This document shows positions 1-10,209 of a stretch of 64,000 nucleotides of DNA, in pieces (positions within the stretch are counted from its first letter, which is position 1; the number at the start of each line of letters is the position of its first letter). The DNA is from Gambelia wislizenii. Its lineage: Eukaryota; Chordata; Lepidosauria; Squamata; Crotaphytidae. The notes under the pieces were generated by a model that was not told the DNA's origin, made no database searches, and worked only from the letters and a program-made list of their open reading frames with translations. The position numbers and the translations under genes are program-made. The stretch lies in the NCBI GenBank assembly GCA_030847615.1, contig JAUMIR010000004.1:70773001-70837000 (forward strand), in the 5' to 3' direction.

Positions 1-381
1 TCTCCTGACAAGTGAAGCAATTACTCCAATCACATAATTAGAATGTACTTATTCTGTGGCTTGTGTTAATGCGGTAGAGCCCTAAGAAATCTAATGCAAA
101 GTAGTCTACACAGGTATTTAAGGATGAGCCAACTATTTTACAGATGGAAAGTGCATGTCAGTGGAAATTATAGATGGGAACAAGGAGTAGTTTTATATAT
201 TCCTGAAAAGGGACCAAGTAAGTTCATACCCATGCAGTAGAAGATTGTTCTGTTGACCTTCAGCACTAATAATTGAATTTACTACTTTGATTCTTGGCCT
301 AGTAAATGCATATTCTGAGTAAGGGATTTAATACAGAGCTTCTTTCCAGCCTGCTCCACCTCTGTAGATTTTTTTTTTATT
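1..381. other. Intronic sequence, no recognised feature
   Basis: This stretch lies upstream of the first exon that I recognise for the plus-strand LEM-protein-like gene, so it is probably intron. I see no coding signal and no repeat that I can name. Confidence 0.4.
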
Positions 382-645
382 TAGTTATTTATACCCTGCT
401 CTTCAGCCACAAGGCTATGAGAGCGGCTTACAAATTGTTTTAAGTAATAGCTATTTACACTTCTACACTGCATTAAACAGTTTCCAATGTGTGTTAGCTA
501 GTTGCCCCCCACAAGCTGGGTACTCAATTTACCAACCTACGAAAGGATGGAAGGCTGAGTGAACCTTGGAGCCTGCTGGAATCAAACTTGCAATGTGGTG
601 ACTTGCAGTACTGGCATTTAACCACTGTGCCACCAGGGAGAAATG
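382..645 (-). repeat. tRNA-derived SINE with L2-like 3' tail
   Basis: Read on the minus strand, the element starts with a tRNA-like head. It has a box A-like motif (TGGCACAGTGGTTAA) and a box B-like motif (CAAGTTTGATTCC). The head is followed by a body and a tail ending in a 'gagcagggtataaata' motif, typical of reptile SINEs that borrow a LINE 3' end. It is a diverged copy inside the intron of the LEM-protein-like gene. The family name is not certain. Confidence 0.6.
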
Positions 646-649
646 CTAA

Positions 650-1145
650 ACTCACATTTAAGTGCTGATCAGGTCCAATCATTTTGTATCAGTAGTAGTT
701 GATATAAAGCTATACAATTAAGAACTTGTTTTATTGAACAAATTGGGGTAGCATGCAAAGATGATGAACTTATTTAAATCTTTTATTGTCTCTGTATTTT
801 ATCATTTTATATAACTGCAAGATGATAACATATCACTATATGTATTTGGTATTATTTAATTCAGAAAATTATTTTATTATCATTACTAACTGGCAATTTT
901 CGTAATTCTAATTCTAATTTTAACATATTTTGTTTCAATGAATTTTGTTATATTTTACTTAAGTCAGGTCAGGTTCAATTAATTAACTTTATATTATATT
1001 ATATTTTAATATATCTTTTATATATTTTTTCTTCTTATATAATGTTTGATGTTAAATGTTAATTGTTTTAATTGATGTTAATTGTTTTGATATGGTCAAT
1101 TGACTAATCAAATAAACCATAACTAACTAGTTGATAAATTTAAGT
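650..1145. other. AT-rich intronic stretch
   Basis: Very AT-rich sequence with many short TATAT runs, especially 990-1040. No gene and no nameable transposon is visible. Confidence 0.4.
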
Positions 1146-3125
1146 CAGAATTGTAGAGTAGGAAGAGACCACAAGGGCCATCCAGTCCAACCCCCTGTCA
1201 TGCAGGAACACCCAATCAAAGCACTCCTGACAGATGGCCATCCAGACTCTGTTTAACAACCTCCCAAGATTCCACCACACTCTGGGGCAGCGTAATCCAC
1301 TGTCAAACAGCTCTTGCTGTTGGAAAGTTCTTCTGATTGTTTAGGTGGAATCTCTTTTCCTGTAGTTTGAATCTATTGCTCTGTATCTAAATCTCTGGAA
1401 CAGCAGAAAACAAGCTTCCTCTATCTCCAATATGACATCCTTTCAAATATTTAAACATGGCCATCGTGTCACCTCTTAACTTTCTCTTCTCCAGGCTAAA
1501 CATACCCAGCTCCCCAAGCCACTTCTCAGAGAGCATGGTTTCCAGGCCTTTCAACATTTTGGTCACCCTCCTCTGGACACACTCCAGCTTGTCAATATCC
1601 TCCTTAAATAATGGTGCCCAGAAGTGGACACAAGTTTCCAGGTCAGGTCTGACCACAGCAGGACAGAGTGGTACCATTACTTTCTTTGATCTCGATGGTA
1701 GACTCATATTGATGCAGCCTAGAATTGCGTTGGCTTTTAAAGCTGCCGTATCACAGTTATCTAATTTTCACCTTGTGGTGTATTAAGACTCCTAGATCCC
1801 TTTCACATGTGCTGTTATCAAGCCCGGTGTCACCCATCCTATATCTGGGCATTTTGTTTTTTCTGCCTAAGTGTAGTACCTTTTATTTCTCCCTGTTGAA
1901 ATTTGTTTTGTTAGTTTTGGCCCAGCTCTCTAATCTGTTAAGGTCATTTTGAATTCTGTTCCTGTCTTGCAGTATTAGCTATCCCTAATACTACTAATTT
2001 GGTGTCATCTGGAAGTATGATAAACATGCCCTCTATTCAATCATCTAAGTAATTTATAAAGATGTTGAATAGCACTGGTCCAAGGGTAGAATCTTGTGGC
2101 ACCCCACTAGTCGCTTCTCTCCATGATGAAGGTAAGCACACTTTGGGTTTAGTCGGTCAACTAATTACAAGTCCACCTAACAGTAGCATTGACTAGCTCA
2201 CATTTTACTAGCTTGTTTGCAAGAATATCATGGAGGACTTTGTCAAAGGCCTTCCTGAAATCAAGATATGCTATATCCACAGCATTCACTTCATCTACCA
2301 AGCTTGAGACTCTGTCAGAATAAAAGGAGGTAAGATTAATCTGGCATGACTTATTTTTGAGAAACTGATGTTGACTTTTAGTGATCTCGTCATTGCTTAC
2401 AGACTATCTCCTTAATGGTCTGCTCTAGTCTCTTTCCTGATATCGATATCAGGCTGACCAGGCAGTCATTGTTTGGGTCCTTCTCCCCTCCACCACCTTT
2501 TTGGAGATAGGGACAACATTTTCCCTTCTCCAGTCTACTTGGGCATCTCCCGTTCTCTGGGAATTCTCAAAGATTACTGCCAGTGGTTATGAGATTACTT
2601 CTGCCAGTTCTTTTAATACCTTGGATATAATTCATCTGGCCCTGGAGACTTGAATTCATTTAGAGTAGCCAGCTATTCCTATACTACCTATTTACCTATT
2701 TTGTGCTGCATTTCCCCTACTGCATCATCTGCTCCATTTTCCCCAGGCTGAACATTTTTTTCCCTTTTGGGAGAAGACCAAGGCAGAGAAGGTGTTGAGT
2801 AGTTCCACCTTTTCTCTGTCCCCTATTAGCACTCCTCCATCTTCTCCACGCAGCAGCCCTACCGCTTCCTTTCTTCCTTTTGCTATAGATACAACTGAAA
2901 AAGGACTTCTTATTGTTTTTAACCTCTCTAGCAAATCAGCTCTCGTAAAGTCTGGAATGTGTGCTTGACTATGCTTGGCTTCCACTTTCTGCTGTATAAC
3001 AAACTCCAGGAGAACATGGTCACTCTCACCTAAGGATCCTGCCACTTCCATCCCATTAACAAGATCATCACTGTTGGTTAAGATCAGATCTAAAATAGGT
3101 GAACCCCTTGTTGCCCCTTCCATCT
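1146..3125 (-). mobile_element. CR1 LINE, 5'-truncated and degraded
   Basis: The left edge carries the CR1 3' end in reverse (GGCCATCCAGTCCAACCCCC). The body then follows the same order as the better preserved CR1 at 10.2-12.9 kb, running back to the end of the endonuclease region. Peptide pieces that can be read include RVTKMLKGLETM near 1550 and RGSPILDLILTNSDDLVNGM near 3080. Several frameshifts and small deletions break the reading frame, so it is inactive. Confidence 0.9.
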
Positions 3126-3632
3126 TAAGTCATACTTAAAACATGTTTCTCAAGTCTCTTACATTTGCATATTAGATTCCACAATTTCCTCAGCAACTTG
3201 TTCCAGTTTCATTCCTCCACTTCTTTTGAGGCAACCTCCAGGATTTGGGGGACAGGTCACCTGAAACACACTGCTGTGTTTTCTGGAACCAGGGGAAATC
3301 TCTATATCCTCTAAAGTTTGTGCTGTGGTATTGCAAAAGGAGCTGCTAGGTAACTCAGGAGTTACTGATATGGTCCATGCCAGTAAATTGCAAATGGAAG
3401 ATATTTTTCTCTTTCAAATTACTTGTGAGTATTGTTTAATTTCAGTATTGTAAATTGCTGATGGTTCTTTGTGATCTCCAGGAAAGTACTCTTATTGATT
3501 CTTGTCAATAAATGATTCAGAACTTTCAAAAATGAATGCAAACATGTGCCATCTCAGTGCCATGCATTTCATGTGATCTTTTTTGTCTTTCAGCTTCCAC
3601 TCATGTTTTTAACAGTTTCTCTTCTGTCTTAG
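3126..3632. other. Intron sequence before exon, nothing recognised
   Basis: Unique-looking sequence between the CR1 and the first recognised exon. It ends in a pyrimidine-rich tract and CTTAG acceptor at 3631-3632. Confidence 0.4.
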
Positions 3633-3716
3633 AAACCTGATGTAGATGTTGCAGAACGCCAGAAGAAACTCTTATCATCTGATCTTGAACACAGTTTGGC
3701 CAAAATAGTGGCAGAA
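3633..3716 (+). CDS. LEMD1: Internal exon of LEM-domain-protein-like gene (LEMD1 or LAP2-like)
   Basis: This 84-bp exon encodes 28 residues (KPDVDVAERQKKLLSSDLEH continuing to IVAE). It is preceded by a pyrimidine-rich CTTAG acceptor and followed by a strong GTAAGT donor. It starts and ends in phase 0 and joins in frame to the exon at 8779. The charged, probably helical segment would lie in the nucleoplasmic linker of an inner-nuclear-membrane LEM protein. The peptide alone does not identify the gene; the symbol rests on the last exon. Upstream exons, including the expected LEM domain, are outside the window. Confidence 0.6.
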
Positions 3717-3800
3717 GTAAGTAGTTACTCTGATTCAGTTAGGCCGATGAATCTACAAATCTTGAATTGTTTGAGTTATCTGAAGATTTTTTTTTTAATT

Positions 3801-4103
3801 GGGGGGCATACCACACTCCAAAGAAAGTGGCAAGGCAGGAGGAACGTTCCGTCTTCTGTGCTGTCTTACTGCATAGAGTTGTCATTTTTTGTTGTTCCAG
3901 CCCTGTGAGGGACTGAGGTAAAACCGTGTCTTTTTGCTAACCAGAAAAGCCTATTAGCAAAAAGACATGGTTTTAGTTTGGTCCTCCATGGGACCAGAAC
4001 GAAAGAAAACCAGAAGAACAGCAATGTCATGCGGTAAGGCAGCAGGGAAGATGAAATATTCCTGCTGCCTTGCCACTTTTCTTCAGAGTGCAATAAGCCC
4101 CTT
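3801..4103. mobile_element. Foldback (palindromic) MITE, copy 1
   Basis: About 300 bp form an imperfect palindrome. The left arm (with AAAGTGGCAAGGCAGGAGGAA) pairs with the reverse of the right arm (CTGCTGCCTTGCCACTTTTC), and an inner hairpin joins TTTTTGCTAACCAGAAAAGC to TATTAGCAAAAAGAC. A related copy lies at 53032-53321. Short open frames here are shadows of the palindrome. The superfamily is not assigned. Confidence 0.7.
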
Positions 4104-4114
4104 AGTTACATGTA

Positions 4115-4460
4115 TATCTTACCTTTCCTCCAGTTAGTTCAGTGTAGTATACATGGATCTTCCCATTTATTCTCACAGCAATCTGCAAAGTATGTCAGGC
4201 TGAGAGCCAAGAACTATCCCAAGGTCATCCAGTGAATTTTTTGGCTTGATGTGAAATGCAATCTGTACCTCCATAGTCCCAGGCCAGCACCATTGCAACA
4301 CCTGTAATAACTACTACAACAGCAACAATAATATTTATTCCTTACCCACCTCTCCCTATGGATCGAAGCAGGAAACAATTTAACATATAAACATAATGCT
4401 GGTTAAAAACACATATCAGTTAAAAACATATATCAGTTTAAAAGAACAAGTAAATTTTTT
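4115..4460 (-). repeat. SINE fragments with LINE-like 3' tail
   Basis: On the minus strand 4300-4115 reads as a MIR/ACA-like SINE core with the conserved 'gatgaccttgggatagttc' segment and the 'cagcctgacata' segment. Next to it, 4310-4460 looks like the reversed 3' tail of another SINE or L2. Both are old and diverged. Confidence 0.5.
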
Positions 4461-4639
4461 TAAAAAACAATCTATACACAATTTAAAATTCATAATTTAA
4501 AATCATCTAGATAGGCCTGCCAGAAGAGACAGACAAGACATTTGCCTTGTCCAAACTGGTGATTTGTCCTGATTTACATTGTATCATCATCATCTTTTAT
4601 TTCTACCAGCTGGACCCAGCGTACCATATACCATTAAAC

Positions 4640-5008
4640 ACCTCTGCCCCCTGCCACCTGCCCTCCGCTTGTTCTGCCCCCCTGCCACCCCCCTCCTCTT
4701 GTTCTTCCCCCTGCCACCCCCTCCACTTGTTCTGCCCTTGCCACCCCCCTCTGCTTTTTCTGCCCCCTGCCACCTCCTCCGCTTGTTCTGCTCCCCTGCC
4801 ACCCTCTCTGCTTGTTCTGCCTCCTGCCACCCCCTCTACTTGTTCTGCCCCCCTGCCCCCGCCTTCTGCTTGTTCTGCCCTCCTGCCACCCCCTCTGCTT
4901 GTTCTGCCCCTCTGCCAGCCCCCTCTGCTTGTTCTGCCCCCTTCCAGCCCCCTCCACTTGTTCTGCCCCCTGCCACCCCCCTCTTCTTGTTCTCCTCCCC
5001 GCCACCCC
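4640..5008. repeat. 28-30 bp minisatellite, about 13 copies
   Basis: Tandem units of 28-30 bp repeat CCTGCCACC followed by a C-rich run and CTTGTTCTGCC. Spacing between successive CTTGTTCTG motifs is 28, 29 or 30 bp, so units drift in frame. Long open frames on both strands result from composition and are not genes. It abuts a Penelope-type tail on the right. Confidence 0.9.
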
Positions 5009-5009
5009 C

Positions 5010-5335
5010 CAGGGTTAAAACTCAACACTTACAAAGAAATTCCACCCAGGGACAGGGGGAGTTCCAGTAGATAATGGCCCATCAACCAACCATTAGCCAA
5101 ACAGACACTAACAAGCCTTGCATTTCTATACCCAGAAACTAACCATTCAAATTTACACAAATTTACATACACTCCCCAACAGGGGTTCACAGCATAAAAA
5201 CTCCACAGACACTCCTACCCTACCATTCTCTGAAGATGCCAGCCACAGATGCAGGCGAAACGTCAGAAATAAACTATTCCAGAACACGGCCTCACAGCCT
5301 GGAAAAAAACCAAGGAAAATCTATAGCAGTATAAC
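5010..5335 (+). mobile_element. Penelope-like element 3' tail
   Basis: The sequence runs from a GTTAAAACTCAAC motif through CAACAGGGGTTCACAGC to the family signature GATGCCAGCCACAGATGCAG, GCGAAACGTCAG and ending near GGAAAATCTATAG. The same tail occurs in reverse at 9838, 17358, 33876 and 43861. The copy at 43861 is attached to a GIY-YIG endonuclease domain, which identifies the family as Penelope-like. This copy has no coding part. Confidence 0.75.
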
Positions 5336-5559
5336 ATTAAACAAGTGTATGTATTTCACAAATAAAACTTAACTTTTAAAAACAATTTATTTAATGTTTT
5401 TATCAGTTTGAAAATGATGCTATTAAGCCAAGGCCAGCTAGAGAGAGAGTGGGGCAAGGAGAAAAGTAGGGAAGGGGGAAACTTTTTATTGGAAATTACC
5501 CATGGAAAATTCCTCCTTGCAGCACTGAAAACCAGATACTTAACCAGTCAGATGAAAAC

Positions 5560-5843
5560 CAGTTGGACCCCCACAGCCACAGGGTTTTGGTTCCCAGACT
5601 TATCACGGATACCAGACCTACCATGGATACTAGAAACCATGGATAACAGTGAACCCTATTAAAATAAAGGACTTCCAATAAAAACATATCATAGAGTTGC
5701 ATTGAAGGACTTGGAAGATGCCTAGAGAGGATGCCTCTCTAGGCATTTTCCAGTGCAACTCTATGGAATATGTTCCCTACTTTGTGTCCCGCAGATAACT
5801 GAAACCACGGATATTGGTTCAGTGGATATGTGGAGCCCAACTG
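5560..5843. mobile_element. MITE with CAGTTGG termini (Tigger/mariner-like)
   Basis: It starts CAGTTGGACCCCCACAG and ends GTGGAGCCCAACTG, so the termini are inverted repeats. The inside repeats 'catggat' and 'cacggat' motifs typical of a widespread vertebrate MITE. A related copy is at 23487-23722. There is no coding capacity. Confidence 0.65.
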
Positions 5844-6775
5844 TATAGAGGTGACTAAAAGATGATTCCTGTGTTATAAATAGGTAATATTAGTGCTAGT
5901 GCCCTTAGGGAAACCAGACATTATATTTAGCAAAAATTTTAGACTTGGCCTTCCCAAACCATTATGTGGAAATAGTCTTCCATAGATTTGTCATGGTGTG
6001 CATTCTCTGCCCAGCCAAATCCCATCCCTTTTCTTTATGATAGTGCTAACAAGAGTAGATAAAGAGCTGGAGAATTATTCTCAGAGTTGTGGTGTTTATC
6101 ACAAATGGTCTAGATGCTTCCCAAAGCTCAAAATGACATCTGACAAATCCCTGTACTCCTATGAGGAAGAGGGACACATTGTGGTGGCCAAAAATATTGG
6201 CTGGCTACAAGACCAATTAAAATGGGTGAATACACATAAATATCTACATGGGGAGCCAATTGTACAAATTGGACAATGAAATTTTGCAGTGTGGTTGGAC
6301 TGGAGAATGCTTTATTTCTGTAGCATTATTGGGGTCTATAAATGCCTGCACTTCCAGTACTGTATTATGATCTTTAGATCAGTGGGCTGTAATCAAAACT
6401 AAACCGTGAGGATTTGTGTCTTTACTGTAGCTCACAGTAGGGTGACACTTCTGGCACAGGAGAACCACCATGGACACAGTTTGCATGCCTCCACAGATGT
6501 GTGTGTAGAGATAACAGAAATATTGCTTATTATAGTACTTTATCCAAGTTGGCCATTCTGAGATAGAATGGAGAATAAGAAGTACTCAGTTCTCAGGTTG
6601 CTATGCTCAAGGCAGCATATTTTTATTACACCAAACAGTCCATAATATTTTGCCTTGGATCTTGGTGTTGAAAGACACCCACAATAGTAATCTTAAAATG
6701 TTTTCTTAGAATAGAATTTGTAAACTAGAAGGCAAAATTATGTGTAGAGAGTACATAAAATTGCATATCATGTTC
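5844..6775. other. Intron, nothing recognised
   Basis: No exon with convincing splice sites and no repeat family that I can name. An open frame at 5998-6279 (+) matches nothing I know and lacks supporting features. Confidence 0.35.
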
Positions 6776-7786
6776 CCTCCACGTTTGCGTGTTTCACTTT
6801 TGCAGATTTGCTTATTCACAGATTATTTGTCCAGTCTCCGTTGCTGCGCTATGCCATTTTTACCATGTTGACAACACTGGTGTCACTGGGAGGAAATCAA
6901 ACTGGCAAGGTGGCTGGGCCTGGCCGCGCATGCATTCCCTCACTAGTGCACTTACTTGGGAGAGCGGGGACAAATATCACAACAATGTAGGGTCATTTGT
7001 GCCTTTGCTGGCTTACACATTTGTACAGGCCGGCAGGAAGGGAATGGGATGAGCAGATCACGAGGAGGGTGAGTGTATGTGTTTCCTCACTTGGGCAAGC
7101 AGGTGGTAAGGAGGCATGAGGGGATCATGAGGAGAAAGGGTGTGTGCGCGCGCAGGCATGCAGGAGGAAAAGATCGTAGAAGCAAGCTTCAGGTCATCGT
7201 CCAGCACCACCACACACAAGCATTTTTTTCTTCCAGTACCTCTTCTCTTGGCCTGTTCGATAAGGGAAAGCAGGAACACTAGCATCAGCATAGCTCCAGC
7301 CTGCCAGCCAAGTCTTGGCAAAGCTCACAAAACTTAAGCAGGGTCTCAAATTTGAAAGCTCCTTTTCACCACCACCATCCCCCCCCCACTCTCATGTGCA
7401 CTAACTCCTGCTCCAGTCAGTCAGTCTGTCCCACTCTGAGCCGCAGAGGCAATTCTGTGCGCCCAAGCCTCACGAGAGTTTTCTAATTGCTGCCGCCACT
7501 GCTAGCAAAACATGACTAAGGGAGTGAGTACACATGCGCAGGCAAGCAAACGAAGTGCCTGGTGTGAAGAGCAGGAGACACCACCACACAAAGTGATCAG
7601 CAAGGCTGCGTGGCGGTTTTAAGGGACCCTGAAAAGAAACATTTCAATGAACCTTGATCCCCATCTCCTGCTACCACCTTTTCCCCTCACTGTCCCCCTA
7701 CTGCCTCCTTTTTTCCTCACAGCCCCACTGGAGCTTTTCACTGCCCCCAAGGGGGGCAGTACTGCCCACTTTGGGAATCACTGGTT
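6776..7786. mobile_element. DNA-transposon remnants (Tigger-like end and hAT-like end)
   Basis: The left edge has a Tigger/pogo-like terminus (CCCTCCACGTTTGCGTG followed by TTCACTTTTGCAG). The right edge at 7765-7785 reads CACTTTGGGAATCACTG, a hAT-like terminus. The GC-rich middle shows no transposase. I cannot tell whether this is one composite or two adjacent remnants. Confidence 0.4.
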
Positions 7787-7787
7787 T

Positions 7788-8430
7788 AGAGTGTGGCCAG
7801 CAGCATGTGTTGCACCAGATACTACTTGGGACAGAACTGTAGTTATCACAGAGGACATGAAGTCCTGAGCTGCTCCTAACAGAGCAGTCTCCATATGGAT
7901 GTTGAAGTTCTCCAGCACAACAAGCCAGGAGGACTCTAATACCAGTGCCAAGACCAACTCAGTCAGCTCAAACTGTTGAGCAGTCGGGTGGGTGGTAAAC
8001 CAACAGAACCCCTATTCTGTCCTGGCCACCCACTTTCAAACACATACATTAACACCCAACACACCTGGTGAGGGAGATGGAATCATGTTAGGGCACTACA
8101 ATTCTGCTTCCCTCCCCCACTAGGCATTGCCTTCTGTACAGAGCACCCAGGTTGACGAAATTTAGAGAGCTCTCTTGTGCTCTCCCCCTTACCACTGCTG
8201 CTTCATCTAGCCAGGTCTCTGTAAGTCAGGTTAGCATGCTTATCTAGGATTAAGTCCTGGATCATGGCTGTTTTTCCATTTATTGACCTGGCATTAAGCA
8301 GCAGAAAGGGAGGGAGCTGAGGTACTCCCTTTCTCATAAGCTCCTCTTCTATACATGCAGATGCACACTTATACATAGTAGAGCCTAATTGGGGACCATC
8401 AGTGGAAGAAATGGATGAGGAGCACATTGT
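7788..8430 (-). mobile_element. L2-type LINE fragment, endonuclease domain
   Basis: Read on the minus strand, peptides typical of the L2-clade AP endonuclease occur in order: LLNARSINGKTAMIQDLI, DRIGVLLVYHPPDC, then GAAQDFM and the end of the domain (QVVSGATHAAGHTLN after correcting frames). Frameshifts and stops make it a dead 5'-part fragment. No reverse transcriptase is attached. Confidence 0.75.
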
Positions 8431-8778
8431 TTAAGCTATAATCAGTGGCAGTTTGCTTGAAAAGGAGTTGCTGCAGATATATAATTAGACAATTAAGGAC
8501 AGAACTCAAGTTTTGGCACAGCCGCTTGCATTACTAGATCAGACACATCTTTTTTAGACTAATAATGCAAAAAAGTGATGTGACTATTGCTAAAGGAATA
8601 CTGCAGGCAGATATATTTTAGCAGACTGCAAATTGTAGATGAGTGCAGTTGTATACCAAATGTTCCAAACTTTGATCAGAACTGGTAGGTAATCTTTACC
8701 ACAAATGTAAATACAGCTGTTTTCATCTTGTCATTCTGCCCATGGTTATTTAATTAATATAATATTGTCTATTAATAG

Positions 8779-8877
8779 CTACAGGAAATATTGCCAGAGG
8801 GTAAAGTGGCACTGAATTGGTCACAAGGACCAAAGAGAAAAGCTGGTAGGAGTCCTGAAAGGAACTACAAACAAAAG
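8779..8877 (+). CDS. LEMD1: Internal exon of LEM-domain-protein-like gene
   Basis: A 99-bp exon encodes 33 residues, starting LQEILPEGKVALNWSQG and followed by a basic part (PKRKAGRSPERNYKQK) that may hold a nuclear localisation signal. The acceptor is TTAATAG and the donor is AAG followed by GTACTC, weaker than the other donors. Phase is 0 at both ends, so it fits between the exons at 3633 and 20958 across introns of 5.1 and 12.1 kb. The symbol is inferred from the last exon. Confidence 0.55.
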
Positions 8878-9495
8878 GTACTCTTGCAATAGTGTGCTAT
8901 GTAGTCGTATTTTAAATATTATCCTAAAGAGACTATATTTTGAAAGTAAAGTTCTAGAGTACAACATAAAATATCCCATGTTTACAGTACATAATGTTAA
9001 TGTGTCAGATTTTATATTTCTCTTGTCATTTGCCTAACTGTTGAAATTTATTATATTCTTCTTTGCTTGACCAAAATTATTGAACATTCTGTATGCTTTG
9101 CATATTGCGGATGCTGGCAAACCATGATTAAATAATTTCTCTTCCTGTTCTTGGACAAATTAGGCATCAAGTAAAGTTTTTAAAATTGAAATCTCCCCTT
9201 CTTCTTTTTTACCTGTAAGGATATAGGCAAGAAGACATTACAAGTTGCTCTTCATGTTGTTTTGCAGAATATTATACTAGCGTCCTAAGTTAAACTTGTG
9301 TTTAAGCCCCTTCCTTCAACAAGATAGGCTGGATAAAAGTATTCTTACTACAAAGTAGTTTTCTGAGGTTCTTAATGATTTTTGGAACAAAGGTATTTGT
9401 TTTCTTTGGTTTCTGTAAATGTTTCACAAGTTCTGTCACTTGACCTCTTGCTTCCTCTTGATTTGAGGACTAGTAGTATAGTCAAGAGAGGGTCT

Positions 9496-9720
9496 AAAAA
9501 CCGTAAAGACATCAGATCCCATATGATCTTGGATGCTAAGCAGGGTCAGCCTTAGTAGTTGGATGGGAGACTGCCAAACAATACCAGGTACTGTTGGCTT
9601 TTTCAGAGGAAGGAACTGGCAAAACCACCTCTGAGTATTCCTTGCCTAAGAAAACCCTATGAAATGTATGAGGTCGCCATAAGTTGAAATGCAACATGAG
9701 ATCGCATATACACAGTACAA
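9496..9720 (+). repeat. 5S rRNA-derived SINE
   Basis: The head matches 5S rRNA in order: a GATCTTGGATGCTAAGCAGG segment containing the internal promoter box A, then TTGGATGGGAGACTGCC (box C region) and CCAGGTACTGTTGGC. The body then reads as a SINE, ending in a tail (GGTCGCCATAAGTTGAAATG) like the BovB 3' end. Polymerase III would transcribe such an element from the internal 5S promoter. It is diverged and is not a functional 5S gene. A second copy is at 62875. Confidence 0.85.
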
Positions 9721-9837
9721 TCAAAGTGTTAGTGAAAACAAGTTTAGATCATAATATCCTTGACTGAAATGTATCAAAAAAGGACTCTTTTTAAAAAAAG
9801 AGATATTCTTCAGCATGGCTATTAACTGCTGTGTTGT

Positions 9838-9961
9838 CGAAGGCTTTCACAGCTGGCATCCATAGATTTTCCTTTGGTTTTTTCCGGGCTGTGAGGCCGT
9901 GTTCTGGAATAGTTTCTTTCTGACGTTTCGCCTGCATCTGTGGCTGGCATCTTCAGAGAAC
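9838..9961 (-). mobile_element. Short Penelope-like insertion with 14-bp target duplication
   Basis: A 124-bp minus-strand copy of the Penelope tail runs from CGAAGGCTTTCACAGC to GGCATCTTCAGAGAAC. It is flanked by a perfect 14-bp direct repeat AACTGCTGTGTTGT (9824-9837 and 9962-9975), which marks both ends of the insertion. Confidence 0.85.
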
Positions 9962-10209
9962 AACTGCTGTGTTGTTAAGTAGAAATAAAAATAATTCGTA
10001 AACTCATTTCCTATGGGCTTTTGTGGTCATGGTGTATGATTTAAGAGCTAAGGCTCTGAACGCCAGTCATTCTGTCTAAAGTACACATGATTTGAAGAGT
10101 TTTTCTTTCCAGTCTCAGCTGCCTCAGCATGATGAATGTATACCAAATTTAAATCCTATTTCAGGAGGGTTGTATATAAAGTATTTTACCTGTCATTTCA
10201 TTCTTAGAA

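Noticed and set aside
4547..5074. Several overlapping open frames of up to 175 codons on both strands
   Set aside because: They are translations of the 28-30 bp minisatellite. Frame drifts from unit to unit and both strands are open.
9496..9620. A functional 5S rRNA gene
   Set aside because: The match is partial, has deletions and runs into a SINE body and tail.
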